Notes: generated by a model from the letters alone, not told the origin. A DNA stretch of 64,000 nucleotides from Clostridium sp. UBA4108 (GCA_002381695.1 DFXM01000039.1:232517-296516), one strand, 5' to 3'. Counted from the first letter of the stretch, positions 34,448 to 43,678 are shown. Made by a program: numbers and translations.

Positions 34448-35878
34448 GTGTTTAAAAGCTATGAAGAACTTAAAAAATACACAGAAGAAGAAGGTATAAA
34501 AATTCTAGATTTTAAGGTTATTACTTTACAAGGAAGATGGAATCATTTATCAATACCAGTGGAAAGATTAAGTGAAAAATTATTTACTGATGGAGTAGGA
34601 TTTGATGGGTCAAGCTATGGATACTCGACTATAGAGAATTCAGATATGTGCTTTGTACCTGATTATACAACTGCCTTTGAAGATCCTTATTGTAAAATAC
34701 CTACTTTAAGTATGCTTGCAAACATTTATACTGTTGGGGATAGCGGGGAAAGGTTTACAGGAGACCCAAGATATGTGGCAGAAAAAGCTGCAAGGATTTT
34801 AAAAAATACTGGAATAGGTGATGAATTTGTCATAGGACCAGAATTTGAGTTCTATATATTTGATCATGCTAGTTTTGAGACAAGAAACAATCACCAAGAA
34901 ATAACTATAGATTGTAAAGAAGCTTATTGGAATACAAATAACAAAGAGGAAAATTTAGCATATAAAGTACCATTACAAAGAGGATATCATAAAGATCTAC
35001 CTTATGATTTAAACAATGATTTAAGAAGTGAAATGATATTGAAACTTGAGGATATGGGTATAGATGTTAAATACCATCATCATGAAGTAGGATCAGCATC
35101 ACAGCTTGAAATAGAAGTGGAATTAGGTGAAATGCTAAGAATGGCTGATGCAACAATGATGGCTAAATATGTAATAAAAAATGAATGCATAAAAAATGGT
35201 AAGACTGCTACATTTATGCCAAAGCCTCTTCATGGAGAAGCGGGAAGTGGAATGCATGTACATATGCTTATAAGAAAAGATGGACACAATATATTTTATA
35301 ATGAAAAGGGATATTCTAAATTAAGTGACGAAGCACTATATTTTATTGGAGGAATATTAAAACATTCCAAAGCACTACTTGCTCTTACTAGTCCTTCAAC
35401 CAATTCATACAAAAGATTAGTGCCAGGATTTGAGGCACCAGTATCTATATGCTTTGCCACTGGAAATAGAAGTTCTGTAATCAGAATACCTGGGTATGTA
35501 AAAGAAGCTGATAAACGTAGATTTGAGTTTAGACCATCGGATGCTACTTGTAATCCATATTTAGCTTATTCAGCTTTATTAATGGCCGGGATAGATGGTA
35601 TATTAAATAAGATAAACCCAACAGAGGCTGGCTTCGGACCATATGACATAAATGTCTTTGATTTACCAGAAGAAGAAAGAAATAAAATAGGAGCACTTCC
35701 TAAATCGTTAGAGGAAGCTCTAGTAGAGTTAGAAAAGGACCATGAATTCCTATTAAGAGATGGAGTATTTGATGAATTCTTTATAAAGAGCTGGATTAAA
35801 TATAAATATGACAATGAAGTTATGAAGATAGCTAAAGTTCCATCGCCTATAGAATTCCAGTTATATTATGACCTATAA
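34448..35878 (+). CDS. glnA: Glutamine synthetase (type I family)
   Basis: This enzyme makes glutamine from glutamate, ammonia and ATP. The 476-residue protein has GVGFDGSSYGYSTIENSDM, IGPEFEFYIF, GEAGSGMHVHM, SYKRLVPGFEAPV and RRFEFRPSDATCNPYLAYSA, so all substrate and metal motifs are present. The position adenylylated in proteobacterial enzymes (NLYDLP) reads NVFDLP, so it cannot be adenylylated. It begins with GTG after AGAGGG and is driven by its own near-consensus promoter. It is longer than the 443-residue Bacillus GlnA. Confidence 0.92.
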   Translation: MFKSYEELKKYTEEEGIKILDFKVITLQGRWNHLSIPVERLSEKLFTDGVGFDGSSYGYSTIENSDMCFVPDYTTAFEDPYCKIPTLSMLANIYTVGDSGERFTGDPRYVAEKAARILKNTGIGDEFVIGPEFEFYIFDHASFETRNNHQEITIDCKEAYWNTNNKEENLAYKVPLQRGYHKDLPYDLNNDLRSEMILKLEDMGIDVKYHHHEVGSASQLEIEVELGEMLRMADATMMAKYVIKNECIKNGKTATFMPKPLHGEAGSGMHVHMLIRKDGHNIFYNEKGYSKLSDEALYFIGGILKHSKALLALTSPSTNSYKRLVPGFEAPVSICFATGNRSSVIRIPGYVKEADKRRFEFRPSDATCNPYLAYSALLMAGIDGILNKINPTEAGFGPYDINVFDLPEEERNKIGALPKSLEEALVELEKDHEFLLRDGVFDEFFIKSWIKYKYDNEVMKIAKVPSPIEFQLYYDL

Positions 35879-35977
35879 TATTAATTAAATTTATTAGTAA
35901 ATTGCAACCTACGACAAATTTTACTAAGTAAATTATTTTAATGATTATGAATTAATAATCTGCGAGATTTTGGATAA

Positions 35978-36009
35978 AATAATAATGAAGTTTTCCTCAT
36001 TATTATTGA
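35978..36009 (+). terminator. Hairpin after glnA
   Basis: AATAATAATGA and TCATTATTATT pair perfectly around eight bases, about 100 bases past glnA. The T tail is weak. Confidence 0.5.
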
Positions 36010-36055
36010 AAGGGGTTGAAAGCCGTTTATTTATTAAATAACTGACGGCAAAATT

Positions 36056-36259
36056 ATGGATAATAATAAAAATAGATTAAAGGATAGGCCAAAATCTAAC
36101 GCAGAGATGAGAAAGATGTATTTTGAAAATGGAGCTGAAATTGGTATAGAACGTGGAGAAAAGATAGGAGATAATGGAAAGAAACTAACTAAGCGCTCTA
36201 AACTATCCCATAAGAAATCTCCAGGGGATTTACCAAGAGATAATAACGAAACAATATAA
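36056..36259 (+). CDS. Small, highly charged protein, uncertain
   Basis: The 67-residue frame is rich in Lys, Arg, Asn and Gly with no hydrophobic core (KNRLKDRPKSNAEMRKMY, RSKLSHKKSPGDLPR), and would be disordered or nucleic-acid binding. There is no good ribosome site directly before the ATG. AAAGGGG lies 40 bases upstream, separated by a possible stem GCCGT/ACGGC. The composition is protein-like and a terminator follows, so it is probably real. The family is unrecognised. Confidence 0.45.
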   Translation: MDNNKNRLKDRPKSNAEMRKMYFENGAEIGIERGEKIGDNGKKLTKRSKLSHKKSPGDLPRDNNETI

Positions 36260-36291
36260 CAAAGTAAAAAAAATAATAAAATTTAGTTGTT

Positions 36292-36335
36292 TAGACAGTA
36301 TAAAGTCCATAAGAGGCTTTGTACTGTCTATTTTA
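36292..36335 (+). terminator. Terminator after the small charged-protein gene
   Basis: TAGACAGTA and TACTGTCTA close a stem with interior AAGTC/GGCTT pairing, followed by TTTT. Confidence 0.75.
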
Positions 36336-36352
36336 AAGTGTATAATAAAATA

Positions 36353-36404
36353 GGATTTGTTTTAATATGTAGTTCTAAAATCAGCAACCATTTAAAGCAA
36401 AGCC
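36353..36404. repeat. Collapsed copy of intergenic family A
   Basis: GGATTTGTTTTAATATGTAG and CAACCATTTAAAGCAAAGCC match the two outer ends of family A, but the central hairpin is deleted, leaving 52 bases. Confidence 0.6.
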
Positions 36405-36487
36405 ATAAATTAAAATAACAGTTATAATTGAAGTTATGATATAAGTAATTTATAATGTAATAATAATTAACTTGAGGAGAAATTCAC

Positions 36488-37312
36488 ATGGGAAAAAAAT
36501 TTATAAAAAAAGACTTTATTCTTAAATATCCATTTGTGGAAGAGGAAGTTGAAAAATATAACATATCTTGGCAGGAACTAAGTGATATATATGATGATTT
36601 TAATATATACAGAGATACCTATGAGGCTCAAGCAGATTTCATTTCTAATACCCTAAGAACTCATGATAAGATTCATTCAGTTAAATCAAGGGTGAAAAAT
36701 GGAGAAAGATTATTAGAAAAAATTATTAGAAAGACCACTGGGAGAAGAGAAAAATATGGTGATAATTTTCAATTTAAAATTGAAAACTATAAAGAAGAGA
36801 TTAATGACTTAATAGGAATAAGAGCAATACATATTTTTAAACAGGATTGGGAAAACATTCATGAATTTATATTAGGTACTTGGAGAGTGATAGAAATCAC
36901 TGCCAATGTGAGAGATGGTGATAATACTAAGAGATTTGAGGAGTTAGGAATTGAAATTAAATCTAGACAGTCAGGATATAGGTCTGTGCATTATTTGATA
37001 GAGTTCTATCCCACTAGTCAAAAGGTAATAGCTGAGATTCAGGTTAGAACTATCTTTGAAGAAGGCTATGGAGAGATCGACCATGAGCTTAGATATTCCC
37101 ATAAAGAAATTCCTGAAATATTGGCTTCAAATCTTCTTTTATTTAACCGTATTGCTGGGAGTGCTGATGAAATGGCATCTTTTATAAATATGTTAAGTAA
37201 GAGCCTTTGTGATATGGATAAAAGCTATATCTCCATTATGGATGAAAAGAATCATGAGATAGAAGATCTTAAAAATAAAATAACTATACTAGAGCAAGGC
37301 ATTCAAAAGTAA
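36488..37312 (+). CDS. RelA/SpoT-domain (p)ppGpp synthetase (small alarmone synthetase type)
   Basis: The 274-residue protein has a complete synthetase domain without hydrolase, TGS or ACT domains: basic SRVKNGERLLEKII (ATP loop), DLIGIRAIHIF (107-117), GYRSVHYLIEF (163-173, stacking Tyr), and EIQVRTIFEEGYGEIDHEL (183-201, catalytic Glu). A C-terminal helix follows. Such enzymes make (p)ppGpp in stress. It ends inside a terminator that overlaps its stop codon. GAGGAG precedes the ATG. Regulation is not visible. Confidence 0.88.
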   Translation: MGKKFIKKDFILKYPFVEEEVEKYNISWQELSDIYDDFNIYRDTYEAQADFISNTLRTHDKIHSVKSRVKNGERLLEKIIRKTTGRREKYGDNFQFKIENYKEEINDLIGIRAIHIFKQDWENIHEFILGTWRVIEITANVRDGDNTKRFEELGIEIKSRQSGYRSVHYLIEFYPTSQKVIAEIQVRTIFEEGYGEIDHELRYSHKEIPEILASNLLLFNRIAGSADEMASFINMLSKSLCDMDKSYISIMDEKNHEIEDLKNKITILEQGIQK

Positions 37313-37330
37313 GTTTGAATGCCTTTTATT
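37297..37330 (+). terminator. Terminator overlapping the alarmone synthetase stop
   Basis: GGCATTCAAA and TTTGAATGCC pair around a 6-base loop containing the TAA; TTTTATT follows. Confidence 0.85.
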
Positions 37331-37332
37331 AA

Positions 37333-37368
37333 TATATATAAGTTGTAATAAAGTTTCTACATTATATA
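37333..37368. repeat. Solo end of MITE-like family B
   Basis: TATATATAAGTTGTAATAAA then GTTTCTACATTATA matches the terminal repeat of the elements at 31.3 kb and 40.3 kb. Only one end is present. Confidence 0.5.
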
Positions 37369-37474
37369 TTATTCATTGCATAATTTATCTGGATGAAATA
37401 TAATAAAATAAAATACTTTGAATATCAAAATGTTTGATTATAAAAGTAAATTTATGAATGAAGGGATAGATTTT

Positions 37475-38542
37475 ATGAATATAAAGCCATTAAATATAGG
37501 AAACTTAGTAGCTAGATTACCAATAATACAAGGAGGTATGGGTATTGGGGTGTCAAGGTCCAACCTGGCTGCTGCTGTTACCAATGCAGGGGGAATAGGA
37601 GTAATATCTGCGGCACAAATTGGGTATGATGAAGAAGATTTTAGGATTAATACCTTAGAAGCTAATTTGAGAGCTTTAAAAAAACATATAGTTTTAGCAA
37701 AAGAACAATGTAAGGGGGGAGTAATTGGAGTTAATATAATGGTGGCAATGTGCAATTATGCAGAATATGTAAAAGCTAGTATAGAAGCTGGTGCAGATTT
37801 AATTATCTCTGGAGCGGGTATGCCTTCAATGTTACCAAAGCTTGCAAAAAACACTAAGGTGAAAATTGCTCCTATTGTATCTTCTTTAAAATCAGCAAGA
37901 GTTATACTAAAGTTATGGGATAGACATGATAGTACTACTCCAGACATGGTAGTTATTGAAGGCCCTAAGGCTGGAGGTCATCTAGGATTTAAGAAAGAAG
38001 AGATAAAAAGCTGTGATGAAAATTTTCATGATGAAGTGGTGAAAATAATAGAGGAAACTAGAAAATATGAGGAGAAGTATAGTAAAAAAATTTCAATAAT
38101 AGTCGGAGGAGGAGTATTTACAGGTAAAGAAGTAGCAGAATACCTATCTTTAGGGGCAAATGGTGTACAGATGTCAACTAGGTTTGTTGCAACAGAAGAA
38201 TGTGATGCTTCAGAAGCTTTTAAAAATGCTTATATACAGGCAACAGAAGAGGATATTGTTATAGTAAGCAGTCCCGTAGGAATGCCAGGAAGAGCCATAA
38301 AAAATGCTTTTGTGGAAAGAACCTATAAAGGTAATATAAAAGTGAACCAATGCTACAGATGCATAGCTCACTGCAATCCTAAAGAGACTCCCTACTGTAT
38401 AACAGAAGCCCTAATAAATGCAGTAACTGGAAACATTGATGAAGGACTAATATTCTGTGGTGAGAATTGTAGTAAGGTTGATAGAATAGTAAAAGTTGAA
38501 GAATTAATGAAGGAACTTGAATTGGAAATTTTGAACACATAA
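37475..38542 (+). CDS. Nitronate monooxygenase / FabK-like flavoprotein
   Basis: This 355-residue FMN TIM-barrel enzyme has PIIQGGMGIGVSRSNLAAAV, NAGGIGVISA, VNIMVAM, GAGMP, GPKAGGHLG and VGGGVFTGKEVAEYLSLGANG. This set is shared by 2-nitropropane dioxygenase-like enzymes and the enoyl-ACP reductase FabK. A cysteine cluster near the C-terminus (CYRCIAHC, then CGENC) is a feature of a clostridial subgroup and may be structural or redox. The ATG at 37475 is chosen because GAAGGGAT lies before it and the conserved domain starts shortly after. No fatty-acid genes are adjacent. Confidence 0.85.
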   Translation: MNIKPLNIGNLVARLPIIQGGMGIGVSRSNLAAAVTNAGGIGVISAAQIGYDEEDFRINTLEANLRALKKHIVLAKEQCKGGVIGVNIMVAMCNYAEYVKASIEAGADLIISGAGMPSMLPKLAKNTKVKIAPIVSSLKSARVILKLWDRHDSTTPDMVVIEGPKAGGHLGFKKEEIKSCDENFHDEVVKIIEETRKYEEKYSKKISIIVGGGVFTGKEVAEYLSLGANGVQMSTRFVATEECDASEAFKNAYIQATEEDIVIVSSPVGMPGRAIKNAFVERTYKGNIKVNQCYRCIAHCNPKETPYCITEALINAVTGNIDEGLIFCGENCSKVDRIVKVEELMKELELEILNT

Positions 38543-38600
38543 ATAAAGTTTATAACAAACAATAATCAATGAATTATGACACTTGAGATCATTTATGGAT

Positions 38601-38752
38601 ATCTACTATATATAGATTGTAATAATGATACTTCATATTAATTTAACATTATACAAATAGGATTTTCTTTTATAAAATATTAAAATTAAATTTACACAGA
38701 GGATTAGCAATAATATGAAGTTCATTATTAACAATTACTAAATCAGAGCCTA
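38601..38752. repeat. Degenerate intergenic element, family A right half plus B-like end
   Basis: ATATATAGATTGTAATAATG at the left resembles the B terminus. The right part AGCAATAATATGAAGTTCAT then TATTAACAATTACTAAATC matches the right arm of family A. It fills the space between two convergent genes. Confidence 0.5.
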
Positions 38753-38757
38753 ATTTA

Positions 38758-39264
38758 TCAAGATATATGAATAGCACTTCCGTGAGGAACATTATCATGT
38801 AGCCATTTAGCATTTTCAGTAGCCAATCTAACACATCCATCAGATAATCTCATTCCAAGCCTACCGTCTCGTATAGAACCATTTAAATTATAGATTATAG
38901 AGTGAAATAGATAATTGCCAGTTATTTGAGTGTAATATAGACATCTATAGCCTTTTTCTTCTCCAAAGGAAGGTCCTTTAATACCTACTGTAAAATTTCC
39001 CTTAGGGGTAGGAGTGGAAGGTTTTCCAATGGTACATAGGTAACTTTTAATTAAAGTCCAATTATTTTTAGAACCAGTAAATATATTGGTTTTAAAATTT
39101 TTAGTATCTACCCATATGAAATATCTGGTATTACTGCTAAAGTTACCTGAATTAACAAAGGTTGTGGCTGTCTGGATATAGTTACTGTCAGACCTAAAAT
39201 TTTGCAAAGTAGATGAGAATTTATACTGAGCTCCTCTTTTAAAACTTCTTAAAAATGAATTCAT
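38758..39264 (-). CDS. L,D-transpeptidase (YkuD domain)
   Basis: This 168-residue protein consists almost only of a YkuD catalytic domain, which makes 3-3 peptidoglycan crosslinks or attaches peptides. It carries PTPKGNFTVG and the active-site block FHSIIYNLNGSIRDGRLG then SDGCVRL with the nucleophilic Cys and HxxxxNG histidine. There is no signal peptide or LysM; the N-terminus MNSFLRSFKRGAQYKF is basic. The ATG at 39264 follows AAAGGAAA by six bases. It may be exported by another route or act in the spore, where mother-cell proteins need no signal. Confidence 0.85.
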   Translation of the reverse strand: MNSFLRSFKRGAQYKFSSTLQNFRSDSNYIQTATTFVNSGNFSSNTRYFIWVDTKNFKTNIFTGSKNNWTLIKSYLCTIGKPSTPTPKGNFTVGIKGPSFGEEKGYRCLYYTQITGNYLFHSIIYNLNGSIRDGRLGMRLSDGCVRLATENAKWLHDNVPHGSAIHIS

Positions 39265-39450
39265 AGACACTTTCCTTTTATAATAAAAAATATTTATAGT
39301 TTATAATATAATAATTTATCCATAAGGTTCACATATTAGTATGTATGAGTTGTAATAAACACTATTTAATAAAAAATTTTTCATTTAGAATATAATCTCT
39401 TAATGAAATTTTTCCAATGAATAAAATTTATTTTAAATTTATATATAAGG

Positions 39451-40206
39451 ATGATGACATTGAAGGATATAAAAAGCGACAGTTACTTATGGATAAAAGC
39501 TATGATATTTATAATTATCATAAGCTACATTGGATTTTTAGCCATTGAGTTTTTGAATTTACATATTTATTCAAAAATCTCTACATATTTAAAGTATTTA
39601 ACTATTATATTATGTTATATTATCTCTATTTTTATTGGGGAGGATGGATATGACAGAAGAGACAGAGGATTATTACAATTGGCTAGATTTTTAACTGTAG
39701 TCTCTGATTATTTTTTACTTATTGCTACTAATATTAAAGCTGGAGTTGTAGTATTTATTTTTGTTCAAATAGTATATATTATTAGGCATAATAGGATGAG
39801 AAGTAAGTACTTAGATAGTCTAGTATTTCTAGTTATTACGGCTATTACATTGGGATTAATGTCTTTAGTCTCTGATTTATCAAGGGTAACATCTATTAAC
39901 AGGAATATATTATTTTTAGGGTTCATCTATGGAAGTATTCTATGCACAAGTGTATTTGTTTCTATTAGAACATTAGAGAGAAGTAAGTATAATCCTATAA
40001 CAGAAATTTTTATTGCCTTGGGCATGATATTATTTTTATTATGCGATGTTTCTGTAGCTATCTATAATATAACAGAAAATATGCCCTATGAAAGGGTTCA
40101 GAATATTGTACATATTGCCATTTGGTTCTTTTATCTTCCATCTCAACTTTTATTAACCCTTAGTGGATTTAAATCATTACCTAAATTTAAGATTCTGTTT
40201 AAATAA
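39451..40206 (+). CDS. Polytopic membrane protein, YhhN/TMEM86-like
   Basis: This 251-residue protein has about seven to eight transmembrane helices. RFLTVVSDYFLLIATNI, LGMILFLLCDVSVAIYN and IAIWFFYLPSQLLLTLSG have the spacing and the Asp-in-helix pattern of the YhhN (lysoplasmalogenase-like) family, but the match is by eye. The start is uncertain: the ATG abuts AAGG, and the TTG at 39460 has better spacing. It is followed directly by a repeat element. Confidence 0.6.
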   Translation: MMTLKDIKSDSYLWIKAMIFIIIISYIGFLAIEFLNLHIYSKISTYLKYLTIILCYIISIFIGEDGYDRRDRGLLQLARFLTVVSDYFLLIATNIKAGVVVFIFVQIVYIIRHNRMRSKYLDSLVFLVITAITLGLMSLVSDLSRVTSINRNILFLGFIYGSILCTSVFVSIRTLERSKYNPITEIFIALGMILFLLCDVSVAIYNITENMPYERVQNIVHIAIWFFYLPSQLLLTLSGFKSLPKFKILFK

Positions 40207-40392
40207 TTGTTGATTTTAGCACTACATATTAAAGTAGTATATAAATTACAATAAAGATAATTTATATTGCAAGTATGTTCAATAAACTGTTGAAATTGAG
40301 CTTCATATTATTACTGCAAATGGTTGAGCAGGGATAATATGAAGCTCATATAAATTAATTTATAATATGGAAACTTTATTACAACTTATATA
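40207..40392. repeat. Composite element: family A left end and complete family B palindrome
   Basis: AATTGTTGATTTTAGCACTA at the left matches family A. The remainder is a palindrome: GAGCTTCATATTATTACTGC (40298-40317) pairs with GCAGGGATAATATGAAGCTC (40328-40347). Its outer end reads GAAACTTTATTACAACTTAT as in the B termini. It starts one base after the preceding stop codon. Confidence 0.65.
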
Positions 40393-40416
40393 TAATTTAA
40401 AGGTAATGATTAGTAA

Positions 40417-40431
40417 TTATAAATAATATAA
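40417..40431 (+). promoter_or_regulatory. PerR-like operator before the catalase gene
   Basis: TTATAAATAATATAA matches 12 of 14 defined positions of the PerR box TTATAATnATTATAA and is 30 bases upstream of the catalase start. Confidence 0.55.
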
Positions 40432-40460
40432 TAAACTAAGTAATCTAATTGGAGGATTTT

Positions 40461-41927
40461 ATGTCAAAAGGATGTTACGACAAGGATACACACTTAACCT
40501 CTGCTTTAGGGGTTCCCATTGCTAATGATGACAGTTCATTGACCGTAGGAGAAAGAGGACCAGTTTTATTACAAGATATACATCAGATAGAAAAATTAGC
40601 TCATTTTGACAGAGAACGTATTCCAGAGAGGGTAGTACATGCAAAAGGCGCTGGAGCCCATGGATATTTTAAGCTCCATAATTGTATGAGAGAACACACA
40701 AAAGCTAGGCTGTTCACAGATACAAAATGTGAAACTCAGGTATTTGTAAGATTTTCTACGGTAGTAGGCTTTAGAGGTTCTGCAGATACAGCAAGAGACC
40801 CTAGAGGATTTGCAGTGAAATTTTATACGGAAGAAGGTAATTATGATTTAGTAGGAAATCATCTTCCAGTATTTTTTATTAGGGATTCAATAAAGTTTCC
40901 TGATATGGTTCATTCCTTTAAACCTTCACCAGACACTAATATAACTGATCTTAATAGATTTTGGGACTTTATAGGAAATTCTCCTGAATCAACCCATATG
41001 ATAGTGTTTCTATATTCAGATAAGGGTACTATAAAAAGCTTTAGAACTATACCAGGGTTTGGGGTAAATACCTATGTATGGGTAAATAATAAAGGCAAGA
41101 GAACCTTTGTAAAATATCACTGGAAACCATTAGCTGGAGAGGAATATATAACAAGAGAAGAAGCTATAAGATTAGCAGGAGAAGATCCCGATGTAGCAGT
41201 TAGAGATTTATATGATACCTTATCAAAGGGAGAGAAGGTTCAATATGAATTATATGTTCAATTAATGGACCCAAGAAATGAAATGGAGGAATGTTTTGAT
41301 CCATTAGATGCAACTAAAACTTGGCCAGAGGATAGGTATCCTCTAAAATTTGTAGGAACTCTAACATTAACAGATGGGCCTAATAACTTCTTTGAAGAGT
41401 CAGAACAGGCTGCCTTCTGTCCAGCAAATTTAATACCAGGTATAGAAGCATCAGCAGATAAACTGTTACAAGGGAGATTATTCTCCTATTCTGATACACA
41501 AAGACATAGAATAGGAACAAATTTTGCTCAATTACCAATAAATAGAGCTAAAGTAATGGTAAACAATAATGAGAGAGATGGTGCTATGGCTTATATGCCG
41601 CACTATGGGAAAGTGAATTATAGTCCTAACTCTTTAGATCATGGAAGACCAAAAGCAGCTCCAGAAGAATATGGACAAAGCGAATTCTTTCTAGAGGGAG
41701 TAGTGGCTAGAAAGGTAATTCATAAAACAGATAATTTTACACAAGCTGGAGAGCTTTACGAGTCTTATACCTGCGAAGAGAAGGATCATCTAGTGCATAA
41801 TTTAGCCTGTGATTTAAAAGGTATAGAAAGAAACATACAAAGAAAAGCTATAGAAAACTTATCACAGGCATCTAGAGAGTTAGGGGAAAGGGTAGAAGAG
41901 GCAGTAAAAGAAAAAGAACAGTACTAA
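40461..41927 (+). CDS. katA: Monofunctional heme catalase
   Basis: This 488-residue small-subunit (clade 3) catalase disproportionates hydrogen peroxide. It shows the distal His in RVVHAKGAGAHGYF, the distal Asn in LVGNHLPVFF, VRFSTVVGFRGSADTARDPR and the proximal heme Tyr in RLFSYSDTQRHRIG. The ATG at 40461 follows GGAGG; the TTG twelve bases earlier lies before that site. A PerR-like box lies directly upstream. Catalase is patchy in clostridia, so it probably marks an aerotolerant lineage or acquisition by transfer. A terminator follows. Confidence 0.96.
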   Translation: MSKGCYDKDTHLTSALGVPIANDDSSLTVGERGPVLLQDIHQIEKLAHFDRERIPERVVHAKGAGAHGYFKLHNCMREHTKARLFTDTKCETQVFVRFSTVVGFRGSADTARDPRGFAVKFYTEEGNYDLVGNHLPVFFIRDSIKFPDMVHSFKPSPDTNITDLNRFWDFIGNSPESTHMIVFLYSDKGTIKSFRTIPGFGVNTYVWVNNKGKRTFVKYHWKPLAGEEYITREEAIRLAGEDPDVAVRDLYDTLSKGEKVQYELYVQLMDPRNEMEECFDPLDATKTWPEDRYPLKFVGTLTLTDGPNNFFEESEQAAFCPANLIPGIEASADKLLQGRLFSYSDTQRHRIGTNFAQLPINRAKVMVNNNERDGAMAYMPHYGKVNYSPNSLDHGRPKAAPEEYGQSEFFLEGVVARKVIHKTDNFTQAGELYESYTCEEKDHLVHNLACDLKGIERNIQRKAIENLSQASRELGERVEEAVKEKEQY

Positions 41928-41948
41928 CTATAATTAATTTTATTGTAT

Positions 41949-41988
41949 AATGATATTAGTTAATCATAACTAATATCATTATTTTTTA
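41949..41988 (+). terminator. Terminator after katA
   Basis: AATGATATTAGTTA and TAACTAATATCATT form a 14-bp perfect stem with a 4-base loop and ATTTTTT. Confidence 0.9.
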
Positions 41989-42001
41989 AGGAGTGTATTA
42001 A

Positions 42002-43045
42002 TTGGAAAGAGTTATTCTTCATGTGGATATGGATGCCTTTTTTGCATCAGTAGAAATTATGGATAATCCACGGCTAAGGAATAAACCGGTGATTGTAGGA
42101 GGTACCTCAGAAAGAGGGGTAGTTGCCACATGTTCCTATGAAGCTAGAAAATATGGAGTAAGGTCTGCAATGCCAACTTATATGGCTAAGGCAGCATGTC
42201 CTCATGGAGTTTTTTTGCCCACCAGACATGAAAGATATGAAGAGATATCCAATGAGGTCTTTGAGATATTATACTCCATAACGGATAAAGTAGAAGGAGT
42301 AAGTATAGATGAGGCCTACTTAGATATAAGTCATATAAATATGGATGCTAATACTGTAGCTATGAGAATTAAAAGCAATGTTAAGAAAAAACTTGGGCTA
42401 ACTATATCCGTAGGCATATCCTATAATAAATTTTTAGCAAAGCTTGCTTCGGATTGGAATAAACCCAATGGTCTTAAAGTAATAACTAGGGACATGGTGC
42501 CTAAAATATTATTTCCATTATCTATAAATAAGGTTCATGGATTAGGAAGTAAATCTGTAACTAAATTAAACAATATAGGGATTTTTACTATAGAAGAGCT
42601 ATACAATCTGCCAAAAGAGTATTTCTATGAATATTTTGGGAAATTTGGAAGTGAGATATATGATAGAATCAGAGGCGAGGATGATAGACAGGTAGTAACT
42701 GTAAGGGAGAGAAAATCCGTAGGAAGAGAAACAACTCTAAGGGTGAATACAAAGGATAAGGAGATCTTAAAGAAATATATAAAAAGCTTTGCTAAGGAAA
42801 TCCAAGAGTATTTAAGGGAATGTGATGTAAAGGGGAAAACTGTGACTTTAAAAATTAAAACTGCTAATTTTCAGAATCATACTAAGAGTAAAACATTACC
42901 TAAATATATAGGAACAGAAGAGGAAATATATGAGGAGAGTTGTAAAATATTAGAGTCTATTTTTTTGGTAGAAGAGATAAGATTAATAGGGGTTTCTATA
43001 TCCACACTTAAACATAGCCCAATAGAACAGTTGACTTTATTTTAA
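42002..43045 (+). CDS. dinB: DNA polymerase IV (Y family)
   Basis: This 347-residue translesion polymerase has the catalytic acidic motifs HVDMDAFFASVE and GVSIDEAYLDIS, the finger segment GVVATCSYEARKYGVRSAMP and SVGISYNKFLAKLASDWNKP, then the HhH thumb and little-finger domains. It ends IEQLTLF, a beta-clamp binding peptide (QLTLF). The TTG start follows AAGGAG. No LexA-type box was recognised upstream, where the katA terminator is only 14 bases away. It is close to an HD-domain gene in the same direction. Confidence 0.96.
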   Translation: MERVILHVDMDAFFASVEIMDNPRLRNKPVIVGGTSERGVVATCSYEARKYGVRSAMPTYMAKAACPHGVFLPTRHERYEEISNEVFEILYSITDKVEGVSIDEAYLDISHINMDANTVAMRIKSNVKKKLGLTISVGISYNKFLAKLASDWNKPNGLKVITRDMVPKILFPLSINKVHGLGSKSVTKLNNIGIFTIEELYNLPKEYFYEYFGKFGSEIYDRIRGEDDRQVVTVRERKSVGRETTLRVNTKDKEILKKYIKSFAKEIQEYLRECDVKGKTVTLKIKTANFQNHTKSKTLPKYIGTEEEIYEESCKILESIFLVEEIRLIGVSISTLKHSPIEQLTLF

Positions 43046-43087
43046 TTTATTGCAAAATAGGTTAGAATTATATAAGGAGGTGTTATT

Positions 43088-43663
43088 ATGAGTATTGAGA
43101 GAATTTCTAGAGAAGAGGCCCTAGAACTATTCAAAAAATACAATAGTAATGAAAGTTTAATGAAACATGCCTTATCAGTAGAGGCGGTAATGGGACATTT
43201 TGCTGAGTTATATGGGGAAGAGGATTTAGAAAAATGGAGTATTATAGGATTGTTACATGATATTGATTATGAGATGTATCCTGAAGAGCACTGTAAAAAG
43301 GCAGAGGAAATACTTAAAGAGCATAATTATCCAGAGGATTATATACATGGGGTGGTATGCCATGGTTTTGGTATATGCTCAGACGTAGAGCCAGTACATA
43401 CTATGGAGAAGGTATTGTATACCATTGATGAGCTTACAGGACTTATAACAGCTACAGTTTATTTAAGGCCAAGTAAGAGCATTATGGATTTAGAGGTTAA
43501 ATCTGTGAAGAAAAAATGGAAACAAAAAAGCTTTGCTGCTGGAGTTGATAGAAGTTTAATTGAAAAGGGTGCAGAGATGCTAGGAATGAGTTTAGATGAT
43601 GTTATCAATGAGACAATAAAGGCAATGCAAAAGGTTTCTGAGAGTATCGGATTAGCAGGGTAA
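43088..43663 (+). CDS. HD-domain phosphohydrolase-like protein
   Basis: The 191-residue cytoplasmic protein has the HD metal motif H-LLHDIDYE, with an upstream His in LMKHALSVE and a downstream VVCHGFGI. This resembles predicted nucleotide or cyclic-dinucleotide phosphohydrolases. The tail SMDLEVKSVKKKWKQKSFAAG recurs in a clostridial subgroup. GGAGGTG precedes the ATG. It probably forms an operon with dinB, 42 bases upstream. The substrate is unknown. Confidence 0.85.
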   Translation: MSIERISREEALELFKKYNSNESLMKHALSVEAVMGHFAELYGEEDLEKWSIIGLLHDIDYEMYPEEHCKKAEEILKEHNYPEDYIHGVVCHGFGICSDVEPVHTMEKVLYTIDELTGLITATVYLRPSKSIMDLEVKSVKKKWKQKSFAAGVDRSLIEKGAEMLGMSLDDVINETIKAMQKVSESIGLAG

Positions 43664-43678
43664 TCTTATAAAGAATAG

